DNA from: Helianthus annuus
Taxonomy: Eukaryota > Streptophyta > Magnoliopsida > Asterales > Asteraceae
Direction: 5' to 3'
Length of the DNA: 64,000 nucleotides
Assembly: GCF_002127325.2 (NCBI RefSeq)
Contig: NC_035444.2
Span: forward strand, 80,349,392-80,413,391
Positions within the stretch are counted from its first letter, which is position 1; each line of letters begins with the position of its first letter. This document shows, piece by piece, positions 1 through 10,257 of this stretch. The notes beneath the pieces are model-generated. The model was given only the letters and a program-made list of their open reading frames with translations. It was not told the origin of the DNA and did no database searches. A program made the position numbers and the translations under genes.

Positions 1-420
1 CAATTTATGTTTTATATATAGATGATATCATGCTTCTTTTTGCTAATAGTAACTGCAATTAGTAGAAACTTGGTTTATTAATCGCAAATGTGACATTTTT
101 CTGCATTTATGGGTTTATGAATTCAGAATAATGGATGGATATATATGACTGCATTTGGCATGATGATGTTGTGTTTCATGTTGTAAAAACCAGGGAATTG
201 TCAGATAATAGATTGCTTTGCCCGATTAGATTATGTGTTAAATTATAGTTTTTTAAGTCATTGTTTCGTTTTCTTGAATTTTATGTAATTTTGCAAAGAA
301 GTACAATAACAAACAGTGGTTTGAACATCTGTTTGTCTTTTGGTCAATAGTTAATGGAAACCCATGTTAGGTTCAACAGTGTTTTGAAGAGGAAAATAGT
401 GTGAGAAGACAGTAGATCTG
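1..420. other. AT-rich non-coding DNA
   Basis: I see no gene, RNA or clear repeat here. It is AT-rich and probably intergenic. Part of a sentence-like motif in it (the 'ttgtttcgttttcttgaat..tatgtaattttg' type) recurs around 800-850, so a diffuse duplication spans the minisatellite that follows. Confidence 0.5.
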
Positions 421-424
421 ATTA

Positions 425-690
425 CGTTAAACATCTGTTCAGACTTAAACAGATGTTTGGCCTTAAACAGATGTTTGGCCTTTTATATCAGAGGTTTGGA
501 CTTAAACAGTTGTTTCACCTTAAACAGATGTTTTGCCATAAACACATGTTTCACCTTAAACAAATGTTTTGCCTTAAACAGATGTTTGGCCTTCTATATC
601 AGATATTTGGACTTAAACAGATGTTTTACCTTAAACAGATGTTTGGCCATAAACAGATGTGTGGCCTTAAACCAAACATCTGTTTAAGGT
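425..690. repeat. Minisatellite of about 18 bp (AAACAGATGTTTGGCCTT)
   Basis: About a dozen imperfect copies of a unit close to AAACAGATGTTTGGCCTT follow each other, with variants such as GCCATAAACACATGTTT and two longer units containing TATATCAGA. The core AAACAGATGTTT is itself nearly palindromic (AAACA..TGTTT), so single strands could fold. One inverted copy (AAACATCTGTTTAAGG) closes the array near 677. The open frames across it are only a by-product of a period divisible by three. Confidence 0.85.
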
Positions 691-993
691 CATCATCTGT
701 TTGACTATCGCTCAACATTTGATTGACTTTTGGTCAACATTTGTTTGAATTTTGGTCAACATCATTCAACAGAACATTCAATAACTCAACATCAGTTTAA
801 TTTGTTGTTTCGTTTTCTTGAATTCTATGTAATTTTGTAAAGTAGTACAAAAACAAACATTTTTACAAAATCCCAAATCACCCTATCATTTAAGTAATTT
901 TGTAAAGTAGTTTGCTATCAACATAATGGAATTGCTGTTGAATAAACCTATTGATCATTAGTGTATATTAATTTTATAAGTCTGCACTAATTA

Positions 994-1113
994 TTTTTTT
1001 ACTCTCTGTCAATATGGGCTATGCATGGTTTTCTAAGAAACGACCCGTGTTTGCGCACGGGTCTTACCGCTAGTACTATATTTTTTTACTCTCTGTCAAT
1101 ATGGGCTATGCAT
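994..1113 (+). mobile_element. Helitron-like 3' terminus between 33-bp direct repeats
   Basis: The hairpin GACCCGTG-TTTGCG-CACGGGTC (1042-1063) is followed after a few bases by CTAG (1070-1073) and then T. This is the layout known for Helitron 3' ends (hairpin, then CTRR, insertion before T). The same 33-bp sequence, ending ATGGGCTATGCAT, lies on both sides (994-1026 and 1081-1113). No 5' end or Rep/helicase coding was found, so only the tip can be claimed. Confidence 0.5.
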
Positions 1114-1292
1114 ATCATTCATTGAAGCCATTTATTTTTATAGATAATTAATATGAATTAAAAGATAATTATACAATTAAATTTAATATAAATTTAAACA
1201 ATTCATATAGGAGATAATATAATATTTTAAAATATTTATCAGATTTCAAAATTATTTATACTGAAATTAATGTAAATGATTTATTTATTTTT

Positions 1293-1806
1293 GAGTAAAT
1301 TGCCAAAATCGTCCATGAGGTTTGGGCATGCTTGCCATTTTCATCCAAAACAACTTTTTTTATACAATATAGTCCTTCACTTTTGAGATTTTTTGCTATT
1401 TTCATCCAAATATCTAATTTGCTTTATTTTTTCTATCAAACATTTGGATGAAAATGACAAAAAATCTCAAATCTCAGAGACGATTTTGGCAAAAAAAGTC
1501 AGACGTTTGGACGAAAATGACAAATAATCCCAAAAATGAAGAATTATATGGTACAAAAAATTTGTTTTGGATGAAAATGTCAAGCATGCCCAAACCTCAG
1601 GGACGATTTTGGCAATTTACTCTTTGTTTTATTAAACTAAAGTAGTTAAGGGTATAACCTAAATGGCAAAAAATCCAAAAAATGAAGAACTATATGGTAC
1701 AAAAAAGTTGTTTTGGATGAAAGTGACAAGCATGCCCAAACCTCAGGGACGATTTTGGCAATTTATTCTTTGTTTTATTAAACTAAAGTAGTTAAGGGTA
1801 TAACCT
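1293..1806. repeat. Inverted-repeat element with a duplicated right arm
   Basis: The left end reads GAGTAAATTGCCAAAATCGT and the right arm returns as its reverse complement, ending ..GGCAATTTACTC at 1622. The arms share the 'cctcagggacgattttggca' type of sequence. The right half plus flank (about 1513-1658) is tandemly repeated at about 1659-1805, so a 146-bp duplication followed insertion. The flanking 9-mers (TTTATTTTT, TTTGTTTTA) match only loosely, so the target duplication is uncertain. An ORF at 1448-1645 is a by-product. Confidence 0.65.
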
Positions 1807-2074
1807 ATTTCAAAAATGCTTAAAGGGGTAAACAAAAATTGTGACAATCCGAGAATTCAAGGTCTTTCCCATACACATCACTGGCTTCACAATCCTGTTT
1901 TTACAATTTGGTTTACGTGGTGTCGTTTGTAGTTTATCTAATTGATTAATGTTTTGTGCTTGGGTGTTAAATGTTAAATGTGTACTTTATGTGACTGATT
2001 AATAGTTAGGTGTTATGTGTGGTGAAAAATATAAGTTAATTAAGGCTTATTTATAAGGTTTTTCGCCACAAATG

Positions 2075-2160
2075 CTCATCGACGAAAGATAGGATTTTTC
2101 GCCATCCCTGTTTACGACGAAGAATGGGTCCTTCGTCGAAGGAGGTCTTTCGTCAATGAG
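2075..2160. promoter_or_regulatory. TTCGTCG motif cluster 1 in solo LTR
   Basis: CGACGAAAG, TTTTTCGCC, ACGACGAAGAA, CCTTCGTCGAAGG and CTTTCGTC follow each other in both orientations, about 235-320 bp into the LTR. CCTTCGTCGAAGG is close to a perfect palindrome. The position fits a promoter-proximal (U3) site, by analogy with the motif clusters upstream of TATA boxes in the other LTRs; that role is inference. Confidence 0.55.
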
Positions 2161-2815
2161 GGCCTTCGGCCCAATCTGTTTCGCGGCCCAACTGGTAAGA
2201 TTATGTGTTCATATAACCTTTGCAACCGAGAGACGTAAACAAAACCCTAGAGCCCCTTCTCCCTACTCTCCGTGCGACGGCAACACGAAACTTCGAAGCA
2301 TTCTTTCCATCTCGATCTATCACAGCCTTTCGGTATCACGGTTAGTGTTTAACCTTGTTGTTCGATGAAGTTTTGATGTTGTGATTTTGTATATGATTAG
2401 GGTTCATTAAAATATTGTAAACCTGGAACTGTTATGTTAAGAATTCAATGATTTGTATGCGGTATTGTTCGTATGAGGGTTTGGTAGATTCTGTGTAATG
2501 AGTTGATTTCATGATAGGCAAACTTCTGATTGTATAGTCAATGATTTATATGTTAAATGATGAAACTGTTGTGTTGGGTGGTCGGTAATTGTTTATCACT
2601 AGGGTTGGTACGATGAACGTGATAATGATCCTTGTGTATTTCTATGATTAGTGTTTGATTAGAATGGCATGTTAAAGGAAACTGTTATGTTCCGTGTTGT
2701 CAACGATTGATCACTAGTTAGGGTTTGTAGAACTTGTAAAGAAACTGATGATTGATCCATTAACCCTGCTGAAAACATGTTAGCAGTTACTTTGTGATCT
2801 TGACCCCCAGTCACG

Positions 2816-2950
2816 ACGAAAGATAGGTATTTCGTCGCATGTGACCTCGATGAAAGATAGGTGTTTCGTCACCTGTGATGTCGACGAAAGACAGGTATTT
2901 CGTTACCAATGATGTCGACGAAGAATGTATACTTCGTCGCCAGGGTTCTT
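2816..2950. promoter_or_regulatory. TTCGTCG motif cluster 2 in solo LTR
   Basis: Four successive units of the form GACGAAAGATAGGTATTTCGTC place the motif and its inverse about 10 bp apart, so each unit can form a small hairpin. This is about 980-1110 bp into the LTR, similar to the second motif cluster in the other gypsy LTRs. Confidence 0.55.
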
Positions 2951-3922
2951 CGCCGTGCCTTGGACAGAACAGAATAGTAAACAGTATTGTGATGCTTATG
3001 GTTGGTGTACACTTATGTCTATAACAGTTACTTGTGCATGGTATTAATATGGACTAAGAACAGGAAACCTGGCCTGTCTGGAATGGTTAGAACATTTGTC
3101 TATTGATGTGTTGATTTGTGATAATCACATAGGATATGGTCTTGCATGAGAATTGAGTACTGATACATGCCATGCAATGATTTTATGATAAAAGCAATCC
3201 GTGTAACAATACGTGATTTAATGTGTGCATATATGTGACGTGAATGATTGTGTAACTGATTATCTTTGGTAACCACGGTAGGATTTGGTTAACTAACTTG
3301 GAATGGGTAATGTAACGTAACATGCCGAGCAATCTAAGGTGAGTTCATTGCTCTTTTTCTAAGCATGCGTCCCAGGGAGGGACATCTGGTAAACGTTCTG
3401 GGGAGGAATGTCGGGTAATTGGGGTTTGACAGGTATGTTAAACCTGGGATGTTGGTTAATACACTCATATCTATCATTCAAGTCCCTTCTACCGATTTGT
3501 TGACGGGGAGGCAACGGGGTATTAGTTAATAGCACTATTTAGGTTTGGCACCCTCACACCGTACCGGGGAGGACAGGCGTGAACTAATGACCCCAGTCTT
3601 GACCATTGCTTTGATAGAGGCATTGGGGAATAGGGCAAATAATCTGGAGCCATCGGCGGTAATCGAGTTATTAACAACATCAAATCATTGAAATGTTTTA
3701 TACTTATATCTGGTAACTAAATCGTGTTAACAAACTTTGAACTCACCAACGTCGTCTGACACACTTGTCTGCATGCTTGCAGGTCTATAGGGTTATTGGA
3801 ACTTGCTGTCTAGGAAGCTGGAGTGGTCATGGGTCGAGATACATGGAATCGCAAGTCAAGTCTAATGGTTTTCGTACATGTGGTTTATGATACACTTAAC
3901 AAATGATTTATGCTTCCGCTGT

Positions 3923-4048
3923 ATACAATGAATTACATTTAACGTTTTGTAACACTTTATGTTAATGAATGAAAGTTTTATTTAAATACAATGAATTACA
4001 TTTAACGTTTTGTAACACTTTATGTTAATGAATGAAAGTTTTATTTAA
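3923..4048. repeat. 63-bp tandem duplication
   Basis: Two adjacent copies (3923-3985 and 3986-4048) of a 63-bp unit beginning ATACAATGAATTACATTTAA look identical. They lie near the 3' end of the solo LTR and are probably a recent slippage product. Confidence 0.9.
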
Positions 4049-4284
4049 ATATAGTTATGAGTTCAATGTGATTGGTGGCTAGATCCTGGTACGTCACACG
4101 TCCTGCGGTGTTTCCGCAAAGTGGTACTTTGGGGGTGTGACAAAAATATTAATCAATGTTTGTTGGTTCTATACTTTTATTTTCGTGTTCAATTCTCAAC
4201 TCAAATACGGTAATCACTATGTTTACGTGACACTTATAAGAACCATCACCGCAATCACCTCATTCATCGTATATCGAGTGTATC

Positions 4285-4862
4285 CGTTAGTATTTTTAAA
4301 GATATAAATTTTTATTAGATTCATTCAACCCGTGTAATAAATGAGGTTTTTTAAAGATATAACATTTTTATTTTTTACTATACAAAATTACATTTATGCA
4401 ACTCGTGTAATACACGAGGTTTTAAAAATATAACTTTTTATTATGTAGTATATAATATTAGATTTATTCAATCCATATAATACATAGGGTTTATAAAGAT
4501 ATAACTTTTTATTGTTTGATATATAAAATTACATGTGTTCAACCCATATAACACAAGAGGTTCGTAAAAATGTAACTTTTTTTATTATTTAATATATAAA
4601 ATTAAATTCACTCAACCCATACAATACACATGATTCTTAAAGATATAACTTTTTTTATTATTTAATATATAAAATTACATTTATTCAACCAATGTAAAAA
4701 ACGAGATTTTTAAATATATATTATTTTATTATTTGATATATAAAATTGCATTTATTCAATTCGTGTAATAAATGAGATTTTTAAAGATATATATTTTTTT
4801 TATTATTTTGTATATAAAATTACATTTATTCAACCCGTGTAATATACGGGATTCTAACCTAG
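4285..4862 (+). mobile_element. Tandem array of Helitron-like 3' ends
   Basis: About eight degenerate units of roughly 70-75 bp repeat the order TATATAAAATTACATTTATT, CAACCCGTGTAATACACGAG, TTTTTAAAGATATAAC. The last unit keeps a good hairpin CCCGTG-TAATA-TACGGG (4834-4850) followed by ATTCTAACCTAG and T, the Helitron-type 3' end (CTAG at 4859-4862). Earlier units have decayed stems. Repeated subterminal units are known in non-autonomous Helitrons. No 5' end is identified. Confidence 0.6.
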
Positions 4863-4886
4863 TATTTTATAGGGTTAACTTTGTAC

Positions 4887-5460
4887 AATAATAACCAAGT
4901 TTCAAGAGTGTTCTAATTAGGTCACTCATAATTTTTTTTGTTCCAATTAGGTCATTCAAGTTTCATTTGATGTTTCAATCCTAGATATTTTACTTAAATA
5001 GAAGGTCATCCATCCTACATGACATTTATTTAGGTTTTTTATTTAAAAAAATTTGTTGACATGGCACATAAATGCCAAATGGGTTAGAAGAAAATGCGAA
5101 ATAGATTTAAAAAATTATAGAAAAGTTAAAAAAAATGCGAAAAAATTAAAAAATGTGATTTGTTTTTTCAAAATCTCTAAAAAGGTATCAAAATTTTTAT
5201 AAAATCGTAAAAAATAGTTAAATGTCAGTAAACTTTTAATGAAAGAAAGTACTAATTTACTCCTACACCAAAAGCATTTAAATTATAGTTATAAAAGAAG
5301 ATAAACAACTAACCATAAATAAATGCCATGTAGGACTATAACCTGCTATTCAGGTAAAATATCTAGCATTAGAACACCAAAATAAAGTATAATGATCTAA
5401 TTAGAACAATAAATTTTATTAGTGACCTAATTGGAACACTCCTAAAACTTCATTACTATT
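4887..5460. mobile_element. Inverted-repeat (MITE-like) element, ~570 bp
   Basis: The left arm (AATAATAACCAAGTTTCAAGAGTGTTC, shown in two parts: AATAATAACC and CAAGAGTGTTC) returns inverted at the right end as GGAACACTCCTAAAACTTC. Further matched segments include TAATTAGGTCAC with GTGACCTAATT and AGATATTTTAC with GTAAAATATCT. The middle is AT-rich and non-coding. No target duplication was resolved. Confidence 0.6.
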
Positions 5461-5514
5461 CTGTGGCATATTCTCTATTTTATAAAAAAAAAAAAAAACT
5501 AAAAAGCCTATAAG

Positions 5515-6932
5515 CTTTGTTAAGAGTAAATTACAAGTTTTGTCCTTTATGTTTACACCAAATTGCAGGTGCTGTCATTTGTCTTTAAAATTGATGAGTT
5601 TTGTACTTAGTGTTTTAAAATCTTGCACGTTATGTCCTTTAGGCATAACCCAGTTAGATTTTTTTGTTAAATCTGATCATGTGACTTGCACATGAGGGCA
5701 TACTTGTCTTTTCACTGTCAATGGACTATTTTGCAAATGTTTAATCTCTAGGGACTATTATGTAATATAATGAAAAAAAAAGATATATAATTTAAAAAAA
5801 TTGTATTCTCTCTCTGACCAGTCTGACCTACAGAGCGCCACCACTGCTATCGGTCACACCTCCTCCCGTCGCAACACCACCGTCGGCCAACCCTTAGATG
5901 ATTTTTTCTATCCAAATTTAATGTCTCAGTTAGTGATTTATGCAACATGATCCGCCCTTGTATAAGCCAACAGAGCCTCAATTAGTGGGTTGAACATGAA
6001 CGCCCTGTTTGGGGGTTTCCAAAATCGGACTCCCGTAATCCAAATCGGTAGAATCCAAGGGTGGAAAGGACGAGTGAATACCTAAATCAAATGGGGGATG
6101 TCCGATTCATCCAGATTTGCGGGCACTACCACCTCCCACCACCACCTCCGACCACCACCACCATCATCAACCCACCACCACCAGTGATAGCGTCACAAAT
6201 CAAACAGATCAGACCCTTCAATGAGTGCAGATTCGAGTTCTTTATCATTCTCCGACGAAGAAGAATCTGGGGGCCAAAATCCTAACATCAATTCAATATC
6301 GATCACTCGCTTGACGCCATAGAAAACTAGTAGTCTTCGATCACATTCAACTCTTCAATTGACGAAGAAACCCCATCGGTTGCTAATAATCACCACAAAC
6401 CTGTCACAGAGATCACCAAGAATGAAATCCAAAGCGAAATGTGGAGAAATTCGTTTGGAGAGAGTAACAATAATGCGTCTGTAGCTTATGATATTCAAGA
6501 ATAATAGTTGTTTTGTGAGTGATGGTGGAGAGTTGTTGGATTCTGTTCACATCTTGTTTTATTTTATGCTCTGCTGTACTCCTAACACACACAGAGAGAC
6601 AAGTTTAGAGAGAGAAGAGAGAGTGTGTGAGCTTCAATTTTTTATATTTTTTAAATTATATATCTTTTTTTCATTATATTACATAATAATCTCTAGACAT
6701 TAAACATTTACAAACTAGTCCCTGAAAAGATGAAAAGACAAGTATGCCCTCATGTGCAAGTCACATGATCAGATTTAACAAAAAAAAATCTAATTGGGTT
6801 ATGCCTAAAGGACATAACATGCAAGATTTTAAAACATTAAGTACAAAACTTATCAATTTTAAAGACAAAGAACAACGCCTGTAATTTGGTGTAAACATAA
6901 AGGACAAAACTTGTAATTTACTCGTTTGTTAA
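5515..6932. mobile_element. MULE-like non-autonomous element, 1,400 bp, ~280-bp TIRs
   Basis: The element runs 5524-6923. Both ends start GAGTAAATTACAAGTTTTGT and the arms match inverted for about 280 bp with few changes. The flanks CTTTGTTAA (5515-5523) and GTTTGTTAA (6924-6932) agree at 8 of 9 bases, as expected of the 9-bp Mutator-type target duplication. The centre has CCACC-rich DNA (6120-6190), giving a spurious Pro/His-rich frame (6061-6285), and CT/GA tracts inside both arms; no transposase. A relative lies at 20212-21347. It ends about 90 bp before the TTC27-like start codon, so it occupies most of that gene's upstream DNA. Confidence 0.8.
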
Positions 6933-6983
6933 AAAAGCTAGGCCAAACACCCCCTTAAACCCCTCTACGAATCCTAAAACCCA

Positions 6984-6998
6984 AAACCCTAACCCTAA
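6984..6998 (+). promoter_or_regulatory. Telo-box repeats upstream of the TPR gene
   Basis: AAACCCTAA at 6984-6992 overlaps a second ACCCTAA, about 20 bp before the start codon. Telo-boxes of this form are known in promoters and leaders of plant ribosome-biogenesis and translation genes. Use here is inference from sequence and position. Confidence 0.5.
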
Positions 6999-7014
6999 CT
7001 CAAGCTTCTCTTCA

Positions 7015-9543
7015 ATGGCAATCCTGCAAACCCTCCGCACCTACGAGCTTCGTCTTCTCCACTGCACACTTTCACCCAATCAAGCCCCACCTCTTTCCAC
7101 TCCCCTTCAAACCTCAATCCAAACCCTCCTCCAATCAATCGAATCAGGCCAATACACCAAAACCCTAACCCCCAATTCCGCCCCTTTCCTCTTCAATCTC
7201 AACAACCCATCTCCCCCATATTCCAATTCAATCACCAATCACATCAATTCGTTCTTAATTACACAAACCACCGATTCAACAAGCCCTGAAGAAAGAGCAT
7301 TTCTTGTATTTCTTGTTGCAGTTTCAGCCTTTTTAGCTTTCATACAGTCGAATGTCACAGGGCCACCCGAAACATTGCCGGGTTTGTTTTCGGGTATGGC
7401 TAAAGAGGATGTGGAAGTTTGGGCAAGAAATGAGGTTATGGCAAGCGGGTCTGATTTGTTGGGGAAGTTTGTTAATTTGGAATATATTGTTTTTGCTAAA
7501 TTGTTGTTGTTGAGTGTTAGAGATTATTTGCAACAAAATATTAATGTCGGTTTTGCAACGAGTTCATTGTGGTTGGCTAGGGTGTTATTGGTTCAGCAGA
7601 AGCTTCTTGATGGGCATTCGTCGGTTATATATGAGAAGTTGAAAGAGGTGTCTGCTGAAAGTTTGGGTCATTTCGGTGATTTGAAGAAAGTGGCGACGTA
7701 TTGGGTGGGGGCGGAAGAAACGGTTTTGAGTGATATTGTGTCTATGGTGCATTTGGAATTGGGGATTATTGAGTTTAGATATGGGCGTGTTGATTCATCG
7801 AAGGTGCATTTTGAAACAGCGGAGAAGGCGTCTGGGCTTTCGCTTTCGGTTAGTGGTGCGATGGGTTTTCGAACTGTGCATCAAGTGGATCCGAAAGCGC
7901 AGCTTCGTCTTTTCGCGGATAGTTCGGGTTCTAAAACCGGTCTATCTGATGTCAACGGTTTTGTGGCGGATAAAGATCGTCAGGTTAACGAAGCGTCTGA
8001 TGTGTTGTTGACTCCTAGGTTTTTAGAGCATAACAATGAAGGTTCCGGTAGTTTGAATCCGGTTCAACAAGCCTTGATTTTGGCGCAGTGTTTATTAATC
8101 GAAAAGAACACTCCGCATGATGAAATGCAGAGGTGGGATATGGCTCCGTATATAGAGGCTATCGATTCTCAGCCTTCGTCTTTGTATATTATTAGATGTT
8201 TCTGTGACTTGTTGCGTATAAGATGGGAGAAAACGCGTGGCAGAACCAAAGAACGCGCTCTTTTGATGATGGAGAAATTGGTTCAAGGAGTTTACGAGTC
8301 TGTACCTAACATTGCAGAGAGAATACGTTATTGTTTTTGTGTCGATTTACCTGCTATTCCGTCTCTTCGCAAGGAATATGCAGATCTTTTGGTTAGTTGT
8401 GGGCTAATCGGTGAGGCTGTGAAAATATACGAGAATCTCGAACTATGGGATAATGTTATCTTTTGTTACCGTTTATTAGAAAAGAAAGCTGCTTCTGTAG
8501 AGCTGATTAACACGCGTCTTTTGGAACGACCAAATGACCCAAGATTGTGGTGTTCGTTGGGTGATGTTACGAACAACGATTCATGTTACGAGAAAGCGTT
8601 GCAAGTTTCTGAAAACAAGTCCGTAAGGGCAAAACGGTCACTTGCACGCAGTGCTTACAACAGAGGAGAATACAAAAAATCAAAACTTTTATGGGAATCT
8701 GCGATGGCGTTAAATTCGTTGTACCCGGATGGGTGGTTTGCACTTGGTGCAGCGGCGTTGAAGGCTCGGGATCTTGAAAAGGCGTTGGATGCTTTTACAC
8801 GAGCGGTTCAGATCGATCCTGATAACGGGGAGGCGTGGAACAATATCGCTTGTTTGCATATGACCAAGAAAAGAAACAAAGAGGCATTAATTGCGTTTAA
8901 AGAAGCGTTAAAGTTCAAACGAGAGAGCTGGCAAATGTGGGAGAATTACAGTCAGGTTGCAGTAGATAGTGGCAATTTCGGGCTTGCATTGGAAGCTACC
9001 CAGAAAGTGTTGACCTTGACCAACAATAAACGATACGATGTTAAGTTATTAGACAGTATAATGCTCCAGATCGAAGGGAAAAACAAAACCGATGATGTAG
9101 ATTCTGTTGTAAATGGTGATGGTGAGTTGGTATTAGAAAGACGTCGAGAAATAGAGCAGTTAACCGATTCGATCGGTAAGATTTTGCAGCAAATTGCCAA
9201 AAGTGGTGGGGACGGGGAGATTTGGGGATTATTCGCAAGGTGGCATAAACTCAAAGGGGATCTGTTAATGTATTCGGAAGCGTTATTAAAGCAAGTTAGA
9301 TCATATCAAGGATCTGAGTTATGGGTAGACAAGGAACGCTTCAAGAAATATGCACGTGCTTCGTTAGAACTGTGTAATGTTTTTGTTGAAAGTGGGTCAC
9401 CTAAACGGGCTGAGACGCATCTCAAGAGCACTATTAAACAGGCTTCTTTGAGGTTTTCGGATACTGATGAATTTAAGGAGCTCCAGTCTCTTTTTGAAAA
9501 GTTGCAAGCGGTTTTGCAGGCTAATTCGGTTCCTTCTGCGTAA
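7015..9543 (+). CDS. TTC27: Tetratricopeptide repeat protein 27 (TTC27/Emw1) homologue
   Basis: An uninterrupted 842-codon frame opens with MAILQTLRTYELRLLHCTL and ends ..LQANSVPSA before TAA; the length is close to that of animal TTC27. TPR units are clear at about residues 545-670: WFALGAAALKARDLEKALDA and AVQIDPDNGEAWNNIACLHM, each with the small-Gly-Ala spacing of the fold, and another unit with WQMWENYSQVAVDSGNFG. The N-terminal 450 residues are the helical, weakly repetitive part of the family. No signal peptide or membrane segment is seen, so a cytosolic or nuclear scaffold is expected. In yeast the homologue Emw1 acts in cell-wall integrity, and TTC27 is linked to assembly of large complexes; the plant role is not shown here. 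The start is the first ATG after a telo-box leader, with no intron. Confidence 0.88.
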   Translation: MAILQTLRTYELRLLHCTLSPNQAPPLSTPLQTSIQTLLQSIESGQYTKTLTPNSAPFLFNLNNPSPPYSNSITNHINSFLITQTTDSTSPEERAFLVFLVAVSAFLAFIQSNVTGPPETLPGLFSGMAKEDVEVWARNEVMASGSDLLGKFVNLEYIVFAKLLLLSVRDYLQQNINVGFATSSLWLARVLLVQQKLLDGHSSVIYEKLKEVSAESLGHFGDLKKVATYWVGAEETVLSDIVSMVHLELGIIEFRYGRVDSSKVHFETAEKASGLSLSVSGAMGFRTVHQVDPKAQLRLFADSSGSKTGLSDVNGFVADKDRQVNEASDVLLTPRFLEHNNEGSGSLNPVQQALILAQCLLIEKNTPHDEMQRWDMAPYIEAIDSQPSSLYIIRCFCDLLRIRWEKTRGRTKERALLMMEKLVQGVYESVPNIAERIRYCFCVDLPAIPSLRKEYADLLVSCGLIGEAVKIYENLELWDNVIFCYRLLEKKAASVELINTRLLERPNDPRLWCSLGDVTNNDSCYEKALQVSENKSVRAKRSLARSAYNRGEYKKSKLLWESAMALNSLYPDGWFALGAAALKARDLEKALDAFTRAVQIDPDNGEAWNNIACLHMTKKRNKEALIAFKEALKFKRESWQMWENYSQVAVDSGNFGLALEATQKVLTLTNNKRYDVKLLDSIMLQIEGKNKTDDVDSVVNGDGELVLERRREIEQLTDSIGKILQQIAKSGGDGEIWGLFARWHKLKGDLLMYSEALLKQVRSYQGSELWVDKERFKKYARASLELCNVFVESGSPKRAETHLKSTIKQASLRFSDTDEFKELQSLFEKLQAVLQANSVPSA

Positions 9544-10257
9544 AAGAGGTGATGTTAATGGATTTTGAGTTCATATTCTTGATGTTGTCACTGATTTACT
9601 CTATTTATTTGGTGGTTTGTATGTGATATTAAAGATTTTTGCTTACGATCTTTTTGTTCCAACATGTTTGGTCGTTGCTTGCTAAAACCCTTGCCTTTTC
9701 CGCTTATTGATTATCGTGCCAGCAATTTACAGACGGTTGATAGGGCATCAATGATTTTACACACATTTACATCCTGTGGCTATTCATCGATGAACATAGC
9801 ATTCGCTTAAAACCCTGATCCAACACAACCCTCCGAGTAGGGCTGCAAACGAACCGAATGTTCTACATACAAACCTATATGTCTATGAGACATACTCGGG
9901 GCTCGAGCAAAGAAAAAAGAACGTTAATCAATGCAAACATAACTTGGATTATAACTTAAAATCTAACAACATTTTACATTGAAAAGGCGAATAGAACAAA
10001 ATGGATTGAGAAAATCACCAAACTTTTGAACCACAAGCTTTCAATTAAGCATCAAATGTCTAGGTAACATATAGTCTCCCTGAAATTCACAAGGCAAATA
10101 ATAAGACAAACTCAGTCAAGTTAATATGATTGACGAGCCTGTATAAGAGAAAATATAGTAAAGTGCGTACCCGTATCAAAAATATTAACTGCATGGAATC
10201 ACTTGCCACATCGCGGAAACAGCTTCAATACTATTTACAAGCCTTTGGAACCGGAAT
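9544..10257. other. Intergenic region between convergent TTC27 and RECG
   Basis: It holds the two 3' untranslated regions. Around 9838-9870 is a short fragment (AGGGCTGCAAACGAACCGAA) of the inverted-repeat family seen whole at 12821-13865 and 19002-19320. Nothing else is recognisable. Confidence 0.6.

Larger units (their letters stand above)
1835..4147 (+). mobile_element. Gypsy-type solo LTR, 2,303 bp, TSD AAAAT
   Basis: The LTR runs 1840-4142, starting TGTGACAATCCGAGAATT and ending GGGGGTGTGACA. It is flanked by a perfect 5-bp repeat AAAAT (1835-1839 and 4143-4147). No primer-binding site, coding region or second LTR is present, so it is a solo LTR left by LTR-LTR recombination. The terminal sequences match the chromovirus (Tekay-like) LTRs further right in the window. 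Inside lie two clusters of a TTCGTCG motif (about 2075-2160 and 2816-2950) and a 63-bp tandem duplication. The open frame at 2156-2368 lies inside this LTR and is not a gene. Confidence 0.9.

Noticed and set aside
425..690. CRISPR-like array
   Set aside because: Units are contiguous without unique spacers, in plant DNA; it is a minisatellite.
6061..6285. Pro/His-rich protein
   Set aside because: CCACC-rich centre of a transposon without homology or codon structure.
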